Source: Reticulascus tulasneorum (taxonomy: Eukaryota; Ascomycota; Sordariomycetes; Glomerellales; Reticulascaceae). From it: a DNA stretch of 64,000 bases. A program made the position numbers and the translations under genes. The stretch lies in the NCBI GenBank assembly GCA_001557505.1, contig LSAX01000008.1, positions 496,001 to 560,000 of the forward strand, read 5' to 3'. Position 1 is the first letter of the stretch. Each line of letters opens with the position of its first letter. The notes beneath the pieces were generated by a model. The model was given only the letters and a program-made list of their open reading frames with translations, was not told the DNA's origin and searched no databases. Below are positions 48,524-58,172 of the stretch, piece by piece.

Positions 48524-49257
48524 TCATTCAGTTTCTTCTTCTTCGTCTTCGTCGTCTTCCTCCTCTTCTTCCTCTTCTTCACCTTCCTCGCCACTTTCAT
48601 TCTTAATGGAAGAACTCTCCGAAACCGAGTCGTCGCTCCTGCGCCGTTTCGACCGCTCGGGATCCGATTGGTGACGACCGTGCTTACATCCAGGCTCAGT
48701 ACCGATCTCATTGCAGCAATTCCACACGAAGCCCTCTGGATATTCCTTTCGACAAAAGTCGGAGTCTATTGTACCATGGCAGTCCTCATCATGGTCTGCC
48801 CAAAAGTCCGAGTCAAAATCAGGCTCAAGCTCCCCTGTTCTGGTCAGCTCGGTCCGCATTAACTAAGCATCGCATCGGTGGAGGAGAAGGAATAACGATA
48901 GAGGGGCGGGGAAGGAGTAAAATTTTGAGGGAAGATGAAAGGATGAAGCAACAAGAAGCATTCCTTGGGCTGCGGCTGTGTTGAGAGAAGGCGGCTGAAA
49001 AAGACTCACCATCGTGATACTCACAATCCTTGTTCGTGTTGTCGGCCTCATCGAATGCCTCATCGCACTGGATGCAGATGCTCAATCCAGACGTTGCCTT
49101 GCGCTTCGTCTGGGGGGCTTTTTGGGCCGCTAGGATGGCCGACGGCTCGAGCTGGCCTAGGTAGCTCAGCGCTTTGACCCGCAAGTCTGGGTTCATCGCA
49201 GAGCGCCCTGAGAATGGCGCGGAGGGTCCGTTCCGAGGCGAACTCGAGGGCGTTCAT
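48524..49257 (-). CDS. Cys-rich acidic-tail protein, one-base frame problem near its start
   Basis: Exons are 49257 (or 49196) to 49010 and 48834-48524, joined by GTGAGT...ACAG. From ATG 49257 the frame begins NALEFASERTLRAILRALCD, then the family-like continuation (DLRVKALSYL..LE) is one base out; removing one base of the C-run at 49189-49191 would align them. Alternatively, an ATG at 49196 starts directly in the second frame and gives an intact 165-aa protein. The body has CIQC...CEYH, SDFWADHDEDCHG and EGFVWNCC..IGTEPGCKHGRH, a Cys/His pattern likely to bind zinc, seen in many fungal hypothetical proteins. A Lys/Arg patch and a run of about 30 acidic residues close it. Function unknown. 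Confidence 0.7.
48531..48600. repeat. low-complexity TTC/CTC-rich tract in coding sequence
   Basis: A pyrimidine-rich tract on the plus strand encodes the Glu/Asp tail of the gene on the minus strand. Length polymorphism is likely. Confidence 0.75.
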
Positions 49258-50154
49258 CCTATAAGTCGACGTCCGGCTCTTTGCCTTAATAGGTGGATTA
49301 CAGCAGGTATCACGCCTCGCAATCAATGACGAATGCAAGTTTTAATATGGTCGCCGCAATCAATCCTAGGGCTCAATTTCAGAATACGAAGTCATCAATG
49401 TTCGGGCAGTTTAAGGTTGTTGAGGCCATTCAGAACTCGTGGCAGCACGCGTGGAGATGAAACGATCAGCAGCTGACCTAATCAAAACATTTGACACGAT
49501 TCGCCATTCCACGTGTCCACGTGATACTACACGTGGCATTAATGATGCCTCACTCTCAGGGCGGGCAATATTTCACTTTCAGACAGGCTGGCACGTGGAA
49601 TCCGATCTTGTTCGTCAATGTGTTGGCTTACGATAGGGTAATTAGGTCATCATAATTGGTCTCCAGGTTACGTGAACGTTGATGACTTCGGAGGCGCGTC
49701 AATACCTGATAACTACAGCCAGAGCGGGATTTCCTAGACTGCCCAACCTTTTCTACATTTGTCGGGGTTTCAGGGACAGGCCTGGGTTCGCAGGGGCTGA
49801 CGGGGCGTGAGTTACAGTGAGCCGGGATTAGCGGCCACTCCCGCTACGATTAGTCATCGATCCCGGTCGCACTGGAACGGATTAGGATGCCGTTCACTCC
49901 GCTCTCCCATCTTCAAACCTCTTTGAAATTTCCCACTTTCGCCTGAATTATCTTCTAGAGATCCACTCCGCGTCTCCCCGCACTTCTCTGGTGTCCTCTG
50001 ATAGGGTTGCATCTCGCTTACGTCTAGCCGCTGTAGCTACATGCCCGTTCCGCCCGCCTTCCACGCCCTTGTCCGACCGCGAGCGCACTGCGCCACGAGC
50101 GGATGGAATTTAGAATAGACTGACCCAAGGACTTTTCGTCTGGCCGGACAGAGA
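49258..50154. promoter_or_regulatory. divergent intergenic region upstream of the Zn2Cys6 gene
   Basis: About 0.9 kb between divergent genes. It contains the CACGTG cluster at 49509-49597, listed separately. The last 250 bases before the regulator gene are C/T-rich. Confidence 0.5.
49509..49597. promoter_or_regulatory. cluster of four CACGTG palindromes
   Basis: Sites at 49509-49514, 49517-49522, 49529-49534 and 49592-49597. The first three are within 26 bp. CACGTG is bound by bHLH or bZIP factors such as Pho4 and Cbf1 in yeasts. The cluster could serve either neighbouring gene. Confidence 0.65.
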
Positions 50155-52199
50155 ATGAGCTTACGGCACGGATCCGACGCGAGTCAGCAAGATGCACTAA
50201 CCCAAGTTCCATTGAAACGGAGGCGCATCACGAAGGCCTGTGATTTTTGTCACCGACGAGGACGCAAGTGCAAGCTCCCGCCAGAGACCGAAGGGTCCTC
50301 GGGAAGCCCCGCCTCAAGTGGGAAAGACGTCGGCCAGCATCCTAACGGCGGCATCACTTGCTTGACTTGCATCGAGCATGGGACTACCTGTACCTGGACT
50401 AGGATTGCCGCGAAGAGAGGTGTGAAAACAAAGCCATCCTCGTCATCCGAGCCATCTACGGACAAGGGCCCACACCTCAATGACGGCGACGAGAATCGGC
50501 CGTGGGCCTACGACGAGTCTCGTCATGGATCTCGGAGTACGGTGCACAGGCTCATCACCATTTTCTTCGACACAGTTTTCCCAGTGTGCGTACCGTCCCT
50601 CACTGACTGAGCCTTGTTCTGGCTGGTTTACTAACCCCATCCTGCCGTGAAGATTCCCTTTTTTCCACGAGGACGGCTTCTTGGAAGAATGGGCGACATC
50701 CAGTCTTTCTTCTAACCGAGCTGCCTTTTCAACCTTGATGGCTGTGTGCGCCCTCAGTTCGTGTCACGTCAAGGATGGGGCACTTTTCACCCCTCGCCTG
50801 GCAGGGTCGGTGACTTCGGATCGCTTGAGAACATTTCTGGAGGACGCAGATCGAGCTATCCCGGAAGACATATTGGACCCTGACACATATCGGTACCTGC
50901 AGTCTATCGGCACTCTGTCTTTGGTTGCCATTCAAATCGGAGATGTGCCACTCCTCCATCGCTTTCTTGGTTTGTATCATACGGTTGTCGCCCGGCACAA
51001 TATCCACAACGAATCCCGCTGGCCTCCGGTTAGTCCCGCCGAGAAACAAGTTCGTCGACAGTTCTTTTGGTCCATGTATCGGATTGAGGTTCATTGCGCA
51101 CTTATCATGGGTCACGTTATGCGGTGTCCAGAGACGCAATCCGCGGTTGCCTACCCCGCCGCCTTTGGCGACCCCGGTAGCATGCCGTCCCTGTCAAGTG
51201 CTGGCATGGTAAATGGCGGCTGGGTTACTGGCTGGAACTATATCACTGACCTTTATCGTGTACTGGAGCACGTCATTGTCCGTCTTCGATCCAGAAAGAT
51301 TAACGCCATCGACCGGGGAAAGCTGTACTCAAATGTCGAGTCTCTACTACCCCCGGTCGATGCCATTCTGACGAAAGTCCTCGAACAACGAAAGGGACTT
51401 GGAAAGTCCTTTGAGCAAGCCCTTCCGCTGTCTGGCGATGTCGAAGCCAACCGCTGCGGGTTCCAGGTGGCCAACATTGCGTGCACACTTCAGGTTTATA
51501 AACTGCTTTGAACAGCGTTCTTCAAAGCATCCACTGACATTACATTTAGCTTTTAAAAATGACATCCTTCACCTGCCAAGACGTCACGTTTCGGGACGCA
51601 TGCGGAGCTGCGCTGGAGCTGATCGACGGCATTGGTCGTATCCCCGTTGAGTATCTACGAGCAATCGGCTCTCCGATGGTAATGAGTGCAAACTACAAGC
51701 ATGTTTTCACCGCTGACATATCCAAGCTTCAAGAACTTGCCGGGGTCGGTCACCTGCTTAGCAGCTTCATTGGCCGCCGCTTGCTGTCGACTGAGTATCT
51801 AGAACTGCGCGCGGTAATGTACGTACTGCCTATTGAAATGGCCGTTTCTAGAAGGAATATCTGCTCATCTTTGTCAGGGATGCCATGGCCATGTTTCTCG
51901 AAACACTCGGTCTCTCCTTGCCGGCGGCGCTGATGGACGGCATGAAGCTTCGTCGGCATATCCACAGAATTGACGACTACCTAAACAACCACCAGACTCT
52001 GATACCAGCGCCATTAATTCCTCCCGTCCCGATTCCTAGCGCTGCGGCGAATGTCTCTGTGCTAAACGAACTTACTACGCTGAATGACACTAAAAGTTAC
52101 ACTGAAATTCCTATGGAGTTTTTCCAGACAATCCCATGGCCAGGATATTCGACGGAAGGCGACTGGGCGAACAGCTTTGACCCTTATAACAACGGCTGA
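50155..52199 (+). CDS. Zn2Cys6 transcription factor (620 aa)
   Basis: Exons 50155-50585, 50653-51493, 51550-51818 and 51878-52199 total 1863 nt in frame. The N-terminus has a basic KRRRITKACDFCHRRGRKCK zinc cluster with Cys at 29, 32, 39, 69, 72 and 79; the spacing between the third and fourth Cys is 29 residues, longer than usual. Residues about 140-560 form the helical fungal transcription-factor regulatory domain (ALSSCH.., YLQSIGTLSLVAIQIGD, QVRRQFFWSMYRIEVH). It stands beside a racemase and an NCS1 permease gene, so it is a good candidate for their pathway-specific regulator, by analogy with nitrogen-source clusters. Confidence 0.88.
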
Positions 52200-52338
52200 A
52201 CAAATTGGTTATTTGACAATTATAGTACAGTTCATATACTTGGGGGCTGGCCACGTTGACATCTCTCCTCCCGTCATCCTGAAAACAATTTTTATGGACA
52301 TCCCACCTCCAATAGTTGCTACCACCCGAATTATCAGA

Positions 52339-53013
52339 TCATCGAGACAATATCTGGATGCCTGATCTCACTCCATCAACGAGTGACACTCCCGAAGGCA
52401 GTGCACCTTGAATATCGGTTTCCAAATTTGCCATTCCAGCACAGCCGAGGACGATGCTACTCGCACCCAGATCAATCATCTTCGTCGCATACGCGGCAAT
52501 TCGCTGCACAACATCATTCCTAGGAAGAGTCTCCAACTCAAGAACACCCAACCCCGTCGCCTTCACGCCGACGGATTTCTCTTGGAAGCCCAGGTCCGCG
52601 ACTGACTTGTTGAGAATATCTTCCCATGCGTCGGCGGTTGTCACGATGCCGAACGTCCCACCGTCTCTCGAGGCATCCTGCAGCGCGGCCTGAAAGATTC
52701 CCGTGATTGGCATTTGGAACTTCTCCCGCAGCGCGTAGACCAGCGGGTGGTCCGAGAAGCAGCAAACAAGAACCCCGTCAACCGGATTGGAAGTGATGTA
52801 AGAGATGGAGCGAGGCAGGATCGCTGTGGTAGATGCCACGCCTTGCTCGTGGTTCTCGATGCACGGGGGGCAGTCTGGGAGGCCGGAACCGTCAATGAAT
52901 ATAATTTCGACGTCGTCTGATGATGGATACATGGCAGTTAAATCTTTGGTCATGCCTGTCGTCGAGATAGGAATAATGCAAAGCAGTCTCTTTCTCGGAT
53001 CTGAAGACGCCAT
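52339..53013 (-). CDS. Asp/Glu/hydantoin racemase family protein (Dcg1-like, 224 aa)
   Basis: Single exon from the ATG at 53013. It begins RLLCIIPISTTG, then has DPVDGVLVCCFSDHP-like and SSIVLGCAGM motifs. Cys85 (or Cys84) and Cys191 correspond to the two catalytic cysteines of the Asp/Glu/hydantoin racemase superfamily; the preceding DG.G and GTFGIVTTA segments are also typical. Length matches HyuE and yeast Dcg1, which is co-regulated with allantoin degradation genes. It probably racemises a hydantoin, allantoin or related ureide. Its 3' end faces that of the regulator gene, 139 bp away, and its 5' side faces the 3' end of the NCS1 permease on the same strand. Confidence 0.88.
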   Translation of the reverse strand: MASSDPRKRLLCIIPISTTGMTKDLTAMYPSSDDVEIIFIDGSGLPDCPPCIENHEQGVASTTAILPRSISYITSNPVDGVLVCCFSDHPLVYALREKFQMPITGIFQAALQDASRDGGTFGIVTTADAWEDILNKSVADLGFQEKSVGVKATGLGVLELETLPRNDVVQRIAAYATKMIDLGASSIVLGCAGMANLETDIQGALPSGVSLVDGVRSGIQILSR

Positions 53014-53435
53014 CCTGGTTTACCTCGATGGGAAGTTGCAAATGAGTGAGGGCAATGGTAGCAGGTAGCAAACTGTTCTGTCCCTTTTACTGCGAAGTTT
53101 TCGAACAAAATCCAGGCCATTCGCAGTTCATTTTTCGGTCAGATGACAATCGGAGGATACTGGGTGGCGACTGGGCCGGAGTTGGGTATCAAGAATTTCC
53201 ATTTAGCAGTTTAACAGTCAACAACCTCCACCACGGGCTAGACTACCACTTAGCAGGACAGAAGGAATCCACCGATAGAGAAAAGAAGAGCTAAGGTTTG
53301 ATAGCCAAACAGATTAAGATACGCTGCTATCAGTAGAGACGTCCAATCCCGAACCATCTCCCGGATCCTACGTCGGTTCGTCCACCAACGAGGGGATGAG
53401 CCGCGGAGACGCGGGGTTCCCCGTCGGCCCCCATC
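53014..53435. other. intergenic between racemase and permease
   Basis: 422 bp that must contain the racemase promoter and permease 3' flank. No coding frame. Nothing else recognised. Confidence 0.5.
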
Positions 53436-55118
53436 TCACGCCATCTTCACATCCGTAATTCCATTGCCCTTGAGGTCAGCCTCAGTTGTGCTATCGCCCT
53501 CTAGAGTGGCTTCGACCAGGTTGTCCTGAGACCCAAATGTTCCGAAGTAGTCTGCATCATCGATGGCACGAGGGCTCTCGATGGGGAAGATCCTATGCAG
53601 GGCGTAGTACGTCCCCATGGCCACGAAACAGCCAAATGGCCAGGATATATAATATAGGTGAGACCAGCCTTCCTTCTCTACGGTGGCATCTTGCACTCGC
53701 TGGATAAATCCGGGCAGTAGAGCCCATGTGCCCATGACCCATGCGGCCATAGCTCGCCAGTTGAGCCCATGCCAATACCAGTAGATGCTTGAGTCGGACG
53801 CTTCGTACAAATCGGTGAGCTTCAAGCGACGAAGGCGGACAATGTAGTAGTCCGCGAACATGACTCCCGTCATGGAGCCAAGGAAGACCCCGTAGCCCCC
53901 CATGACGGTCAAGAACTTACTCGCGCCGTTCATCAGCTGCCAAGGCTGCATGATGAAGGCAAACGCCGCTGTGAGGTAACCACCTCGTCGCAGGTTGAAC
54001 CAACGAGGAAGCAGCGCCGCTAGGTCGATGCCATTTGACAAGGCGTTCTCGGCCACAGCGATTCCAAATTGTGCGAAAATGAAAGCCAAGCTGGCGAAGG
54101 CAACGGCGGCGCGGGCACCGGACGAGTTGTTGTAGTGTGCTTGTAGGGCATCGAGAAGGCGATACGGCTCCCAGACGAGGGTTCCGGCCGTCTCGGGAAA
54201 CAGCTGGGCGGCGCAAGACGTGCAGACAATGCCGATAAACGCCACAACGATGGTATTCGCCGGTACGAAAACAATTTGGGACATCAGCTGATCGCGAGGC
54301 CGGCGAGCAAAGCGAGTGAAATCAGACTGGCTAAAGATATGTGTAGCAATTCCGCCGATATTAGTGCAGATTCCGAGAACCAGCATCCAGCCCAGATGGC
54401 TCCCAGTGGCTTGCTTGACACCCGCAGTAGTTGTGATATCCGTCAACATCGGACCGGCTCCCTTGGCCATCACTGTGCACCAAATGAAGATGACAAAGAC
54501 CGTGGGAATGACGGTTATTGCGGCAATGGCGAAGGGTAAGTGGTACTTCTCGGGTCGAATCCAAATGAGTGGTAGGCAGAGCACAGAGAAGATGATAAAG
54601 CCTGTAAAGTCGCCTGTAGTCATCGTCCCATTCGCCAGGGGCGTGTCAAGATTTTTGAAGGAAGGAGCTAGTGCGGTAAGGAACGTTCGCACGCACTGCC
54701 CGCCCCAGTAGACCTGTGTCGAGTACCAAATGAAGGACAACATGATTCTCTGCACCAGCGGGAAAAGAAACCCGCGAATTCCCCAGCTACTTCGTTGCAA
54801 GATGGGGAATCCTATATGCCATTTCGCCCCAGGGCCTCCCGCGAGGACGCAAATCAAGCCAACACAGCAGTGGCCAATGATGACCGTGATCATGGCCTGC
54901 CAGACGTTGAGACCCAGCGCAATGAGCGACGAGCCCGTGGTCCAGCCGCCGATGTTGAAGGAGCCCGTCACAATCCACAGGCCGACAAACTGCCACGGCC
55001 CGTAGGTTCGTCGCGAAGGCGGGAGCGGGCGCGTATCTCGGTTCATGTACGCCGTGGTGGCGACATCGGTCTCGCGGGCCACCTCCAGGCGCCTCAGCGA
55101 GCGGAGAACAGCCGCCAT
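53436..55118 (-). CDS. NCS1-family permease (uracil/allantoin/hydantoin type, 560 aa)
   Basis: Single intronless frame from the ATG at 55118. The N-terminal NRDTRPLPPSRRTYGPWQFVGLWI and the helix-1 segment TGSFNIGGWTTGSSLIALGL are NCS1 hallmarks; about twelve TM segments follow, including GAKWHIGFPILQRSSWGIRG, TNIGGIATHIFSQSDFTRFAR and the GV.FADYYIVR.R.L loop. The family comprises sodium- or proton-coupled nucleobase, allantoin, hydantoin and thiamine-type carriers. Co-location with the Dcg1-like racemase supports allantoin or hydantoin as substrate. Tail residues are acidic (about 500-560), as expected for endocytic control. Confidence 0.9.
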   Translation of the reverse strand: MAAVLRSLRRLEVARETDVATTAYMNRDTRPLPPSRRTYGPWQFVGLWIVTGSFNIGGWTTGSSLIALGLNVWQAMITVIIGHCCVGLICVLAGGPGAKWHIGFPILQRSSWGIRGFLFPLVQRIMLSFIWYSTQVYWGGQCVRTFLTALAPSFKNLDTPLANGTMTTGDFTGFIIFSVLCLPLIWIRPEKYHLPFAIAAITVIPTVFVIFIWCTVMAKGAGPMLTDITTTAGVKQATGSHLGWMLVLGICTNIGGIATHIFSQSDFTRFARRPRDQLMSQIVFVPANTIVVAFIGIVCTSCAAQLFPETAGTLVWEPYRLLDALQAHYNNSSGARAAVAFASLAFIFAQFGIAVAENALSNGIDLAALLPRWFNLRRGGYLTAAFAFIMQPWQLMNGASKFLTVMGGYGVFLGSMTGVMFADYYIVRLRRLKLTDLYEASDSSIYWYWHGLNWRAMAAWVMGTWALLPGFIQRVQDATVEKEGWSHLYYISWPFGCFVAMGTYYALHRIFPIESPRAIDDADYFGTFGSQDNLVEATLEGDSTTEADLKGNGITDVKMA

Positions 55119-56603
55119 GCCGGGTTGGGATTCTGTTAGGTAACACAGAAGACGTCAATGAAATCCCGAGGAATGGGAAACAGAGGCTTTGCGATCGGAT
55201 GAAGCGGCGTCAAGAGTTCAACGCTCGTGTGGTGACACAACTGACGCCTCCCGAGACGCTGCGGTAGAGGTCATCTTAAGTAGGTTCCGAGAAGGCTGGT
55301 GAAGATAAGGGAAGGAACCGAAGCACACCCTAGACCCGAAGATGTCGGCTGGATACAGGGTTCAGTATGCAGTTGGTGCGACGGTATCACACTCTGCGTG
55401 TCCCGGTTCGCTTCGCCACCCATGCGAGGCATGGGGTTTCTGCCACTGCCGTTCGACGTGCGCGGGCGCTAGGGGCACTAATGCACCCAGGAACCCGGCA
55501 GGTTGTAACCGGTGAAGGGATTCTTGTCTGGCCGTGGGAGGTCTTGCAGATGTCAAAAGGCATCCGATAACTGATGATGGACAAGTCAAATCAATGGGGG
55601 GAGGTTCAATGCCCAATGTGGTGGGTTTTGAGGGACTCATGGAAATTTACCTATCAAGGTGCTTACGACCAAAGTGGATCTGGTCTTAAAAAAAAAACAG
55701 TGCCGCTTTTGCCAACCGACCCACTACCCTTTTTTCATAGCACACAGCCATAATAAAGCGGCAGCTGTGGTGACATCAGAGGATAGCAATTGCAGCAGCC
55801 GCCGGATATATTCGAGTAATAAGGTTGCTAGCTACCTATCCACGGAAATGTGAGGGTGAATAGTACAAGTGACTACTCCCAGTGGATGCTACAGTGGGTA
55901 TGGCAGTGAATATTTAGACTAGGTATTAGCGAATGTTGTAGTGAACACTGCAGTGGATTTTACGGTGAATACTACAGTGGATATTCCAGTGAACATTACA
56001 GTGAAGTACCTTATATTTGTATCAGCTATCTTTGCTCCAATTATCTTTGCGTAACTCTTCCCGACTCAACCTTGCAACCAACAAAAAAGACTCACTTCTT
56101 CTTCGTCACCAAGGTAGTACTAAAGCGGCACTGTATTTTGCGATCTCAATTACATACGAATTTACGCTGAGCACCGAGGGCTACCCCGACCTGGCCGAGC
56201 CCCGTGCAGATGCACAATTCAGCAGCTTACCAGCCCCCCGAGCGGAAGCTTATCGTAGAATCAGCCCACCATTGGTCGCTGACGTTTCTCCAATACACAC
56301 TGGTTGCTAAAGCGGGGTGCAAATGATGGCCCGACTGCCCATCGGGCTGAAGAGCTGGAGATCTATTCAAGCGCCCATCAGCAGCGGCGAATTCAAGAGC
56401 CCGTTACTTAAGCTCAACCTCTGGCAGCTAAGTAGCCAGGCCGCATGTGTGTTGGGCGAACCCGTGGCTGAGACCAAGACTTGGCGAACTGTGATGTGAT
56501 TTATCTTCTCAAAAAAGATCGACAGTGTTGGCTCGCCTTGATATTGATATTCTTCGCCGAGGCTGCACACGCCCCCATATCTCTGTCACCTATCACCTGC
56601 ATT
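55119..56603. other. intergenic between permease and 2OG oxygenase, with minisatellite
   Basis: This divergent region of about 1.5 kb carries an imperfect 12-bp tandem array at 55868-56011. No gene is supported; frames near 56017-56500 show no domain. Confidence 0.45.
55868..56011. repeat. degenerate 12-bp tandem array
   Basis: Units include 55881-55892, 55893-55904, then after a 35-base interruption, 55940-55951, 55952-55963, 55964-55975, 55976-55987, 55988-55999 and 56000-56011. The consensus is AGTGRAYAYTAC. Being divisible by three, it would read as a four-residue repeat, but stops surround it. Confidence 0.85.
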
Positions 56604-57780
56604 ATGACAGCGCTGCCGGTTGTAAATCTGCAGTCCTTCTCGTCGGTGGAGGGTCTCGCCGCCGAGCTGATGCGCGTGGGCAAAGACCCAGGCTTCTTTT
56701 ACGTCGTTGGTCACGACCTGGGAGACGAGGCCGCAGCACCGGTCTTCCGCCTGGCCGAGCAGTTCTTTGCCTCGCCCCTTCCAGATAAGAAGAGCTTCTG
56801 TGATGGGAGCGGCGACCTGGTAAGTCGGCCCCTCTCCCGTCGACTGCGCATCATGCAGCGGGTCAACCGTAGAATTGGGTTTTCTAAAATCGTGTGGCAG
56901 GGTTACACCGGTCTGAGAGACGAAAAGTGAGTTGCGGTGACTGGGGTCTATGCAGTGCCCGGCCTCTTCAGCTCTCTAATCCGGCTTGCAGGCTTTCTGG
57001 GGCTGGCCCTGGCGACGTCAAAGAGTCCTTCTATCTGTCTGATCCCGGGAAGGGACAGCAAGCTCTCCCGCTCCAGCTGGAAGATGGCCGAGCCCAACTG
57101 GCTGGGTTCTTCGCAGGCTGCGATCAGCTAGCCCAGAAACTTCTCCAAGCCATTGCCATTGGCCTGGGAGTAGGTCCGCACATCCCCGACCGCACTGCAC
57201 GAGCTGACCCATGGCGCAGGTACAACGCGATCATCTAGCCAAAGCACACACCGGCGAGAGCTGCCGCATGAGGCTGATCAATTACCCATCCATACCCGGA
57301 GCTAAGTTAGGTACCGCGATAGCTACCGACCAAGATGACATCCGCGCCGGGGCCCACTCGGATTACGGCTCCCTCACCCTCCTCTTCCGCCAACCCTCGG
57401 ATCAAGGCGGCCTCCAAGTCCTTCAGGGCGAAACATGGATCGACGTCCCCTGCCTCCCCAACGCCGTCGTCGTGAACATTGGCGATGCCCTCGAGTTCTG
57501 GACTGCAGGCCGCCTGCGATCCACTGTCCACCGCGTCGCGTTCCCGCGCTCGGCGAGCGAGAACGTGCCCCGGCTGAGTATCCCTGTGTTCATCCAGCCG
57601 GACAAGAATGTCGTTCTCGAACCAATCAAGGCCTTAGTTGCGCCGGAGGTGGCCACGGGGACGGGTACGGAGCTCAGCCAGGAATTCCTGGAGGTGCTGA
57701 GGAGGAAGGGGTATACCAGTGCGGAGCCACTTACGAGTCATGAGCATTTGAGTCAGAGGATACGTGCTACATATGCGTAG
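56604..57780 (+). CDS. Fe(II)/2-oxoglutarate-dependent oxygenase, isopenicillin N synthase-like (326 aa)
   Basis: Exons 56604-56819, 56901-56926, 56992-57169 and 57220-57780 total 981 nt. The 26-nt second exon encodes GYTGLRDE and restores the family's GY...G segment. The N-terminal half is the DIOX_N-type domain (PVVNLQSF, FFYVVGHDLG, A.QFFASPLPDK). The C-terminal half has HSDYGSLTLL (His186, Asp188), STVHRV (His244) and RLS (Arg258, Ser260), the complete iron and 2-oxoglutarate binding set. Such enzymes hydroxylate or desaturate small molecules. Next to an MFS gene on the same strand, it could modify a metabolite or nutrient; the substrate is unknown. Confidence 0.87.
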
Positions 57781-58172
57781 GACGGAGGCCGGGATCGGGG
57801 TATGAGATGAGGTGTGGATAGCATCCAACGATTTTTGTCGCTAGATGAGAGCAAAAATCCACGTACGTAGCCACAGTTTGTAGTTACTTGGCTTGATATA
57901 GTTAAACTATCAAGGTTGCCTACTCACCGTCTCCTTGGCATCCAGCTAGCGCTGGTTGGTGATAATTATGTGCCTATGTAGTGTACTGGGATCTGATTAT
58001 CTTTCGGATCTGATAAGCCGAGAGTCACGTCCCACCTCGGAGTTTATTGTGGGCGTTCTCGCAGATACGATGTACCACCCGTTCTTATAAGTGTTATGCT
58101 GCATGCTTCGAATACACAGCTTATATCTGATATTGCTTTCAGAGAAATCTTGTCTTTTTATGCCAAACTCCT
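57781..58172. other. short intergenic region
   Basis: 392 bp between the oxygenase and MFS genes on the same strand. It serves as terminator and promoter; nothing else seen. Confidence 0.5.
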
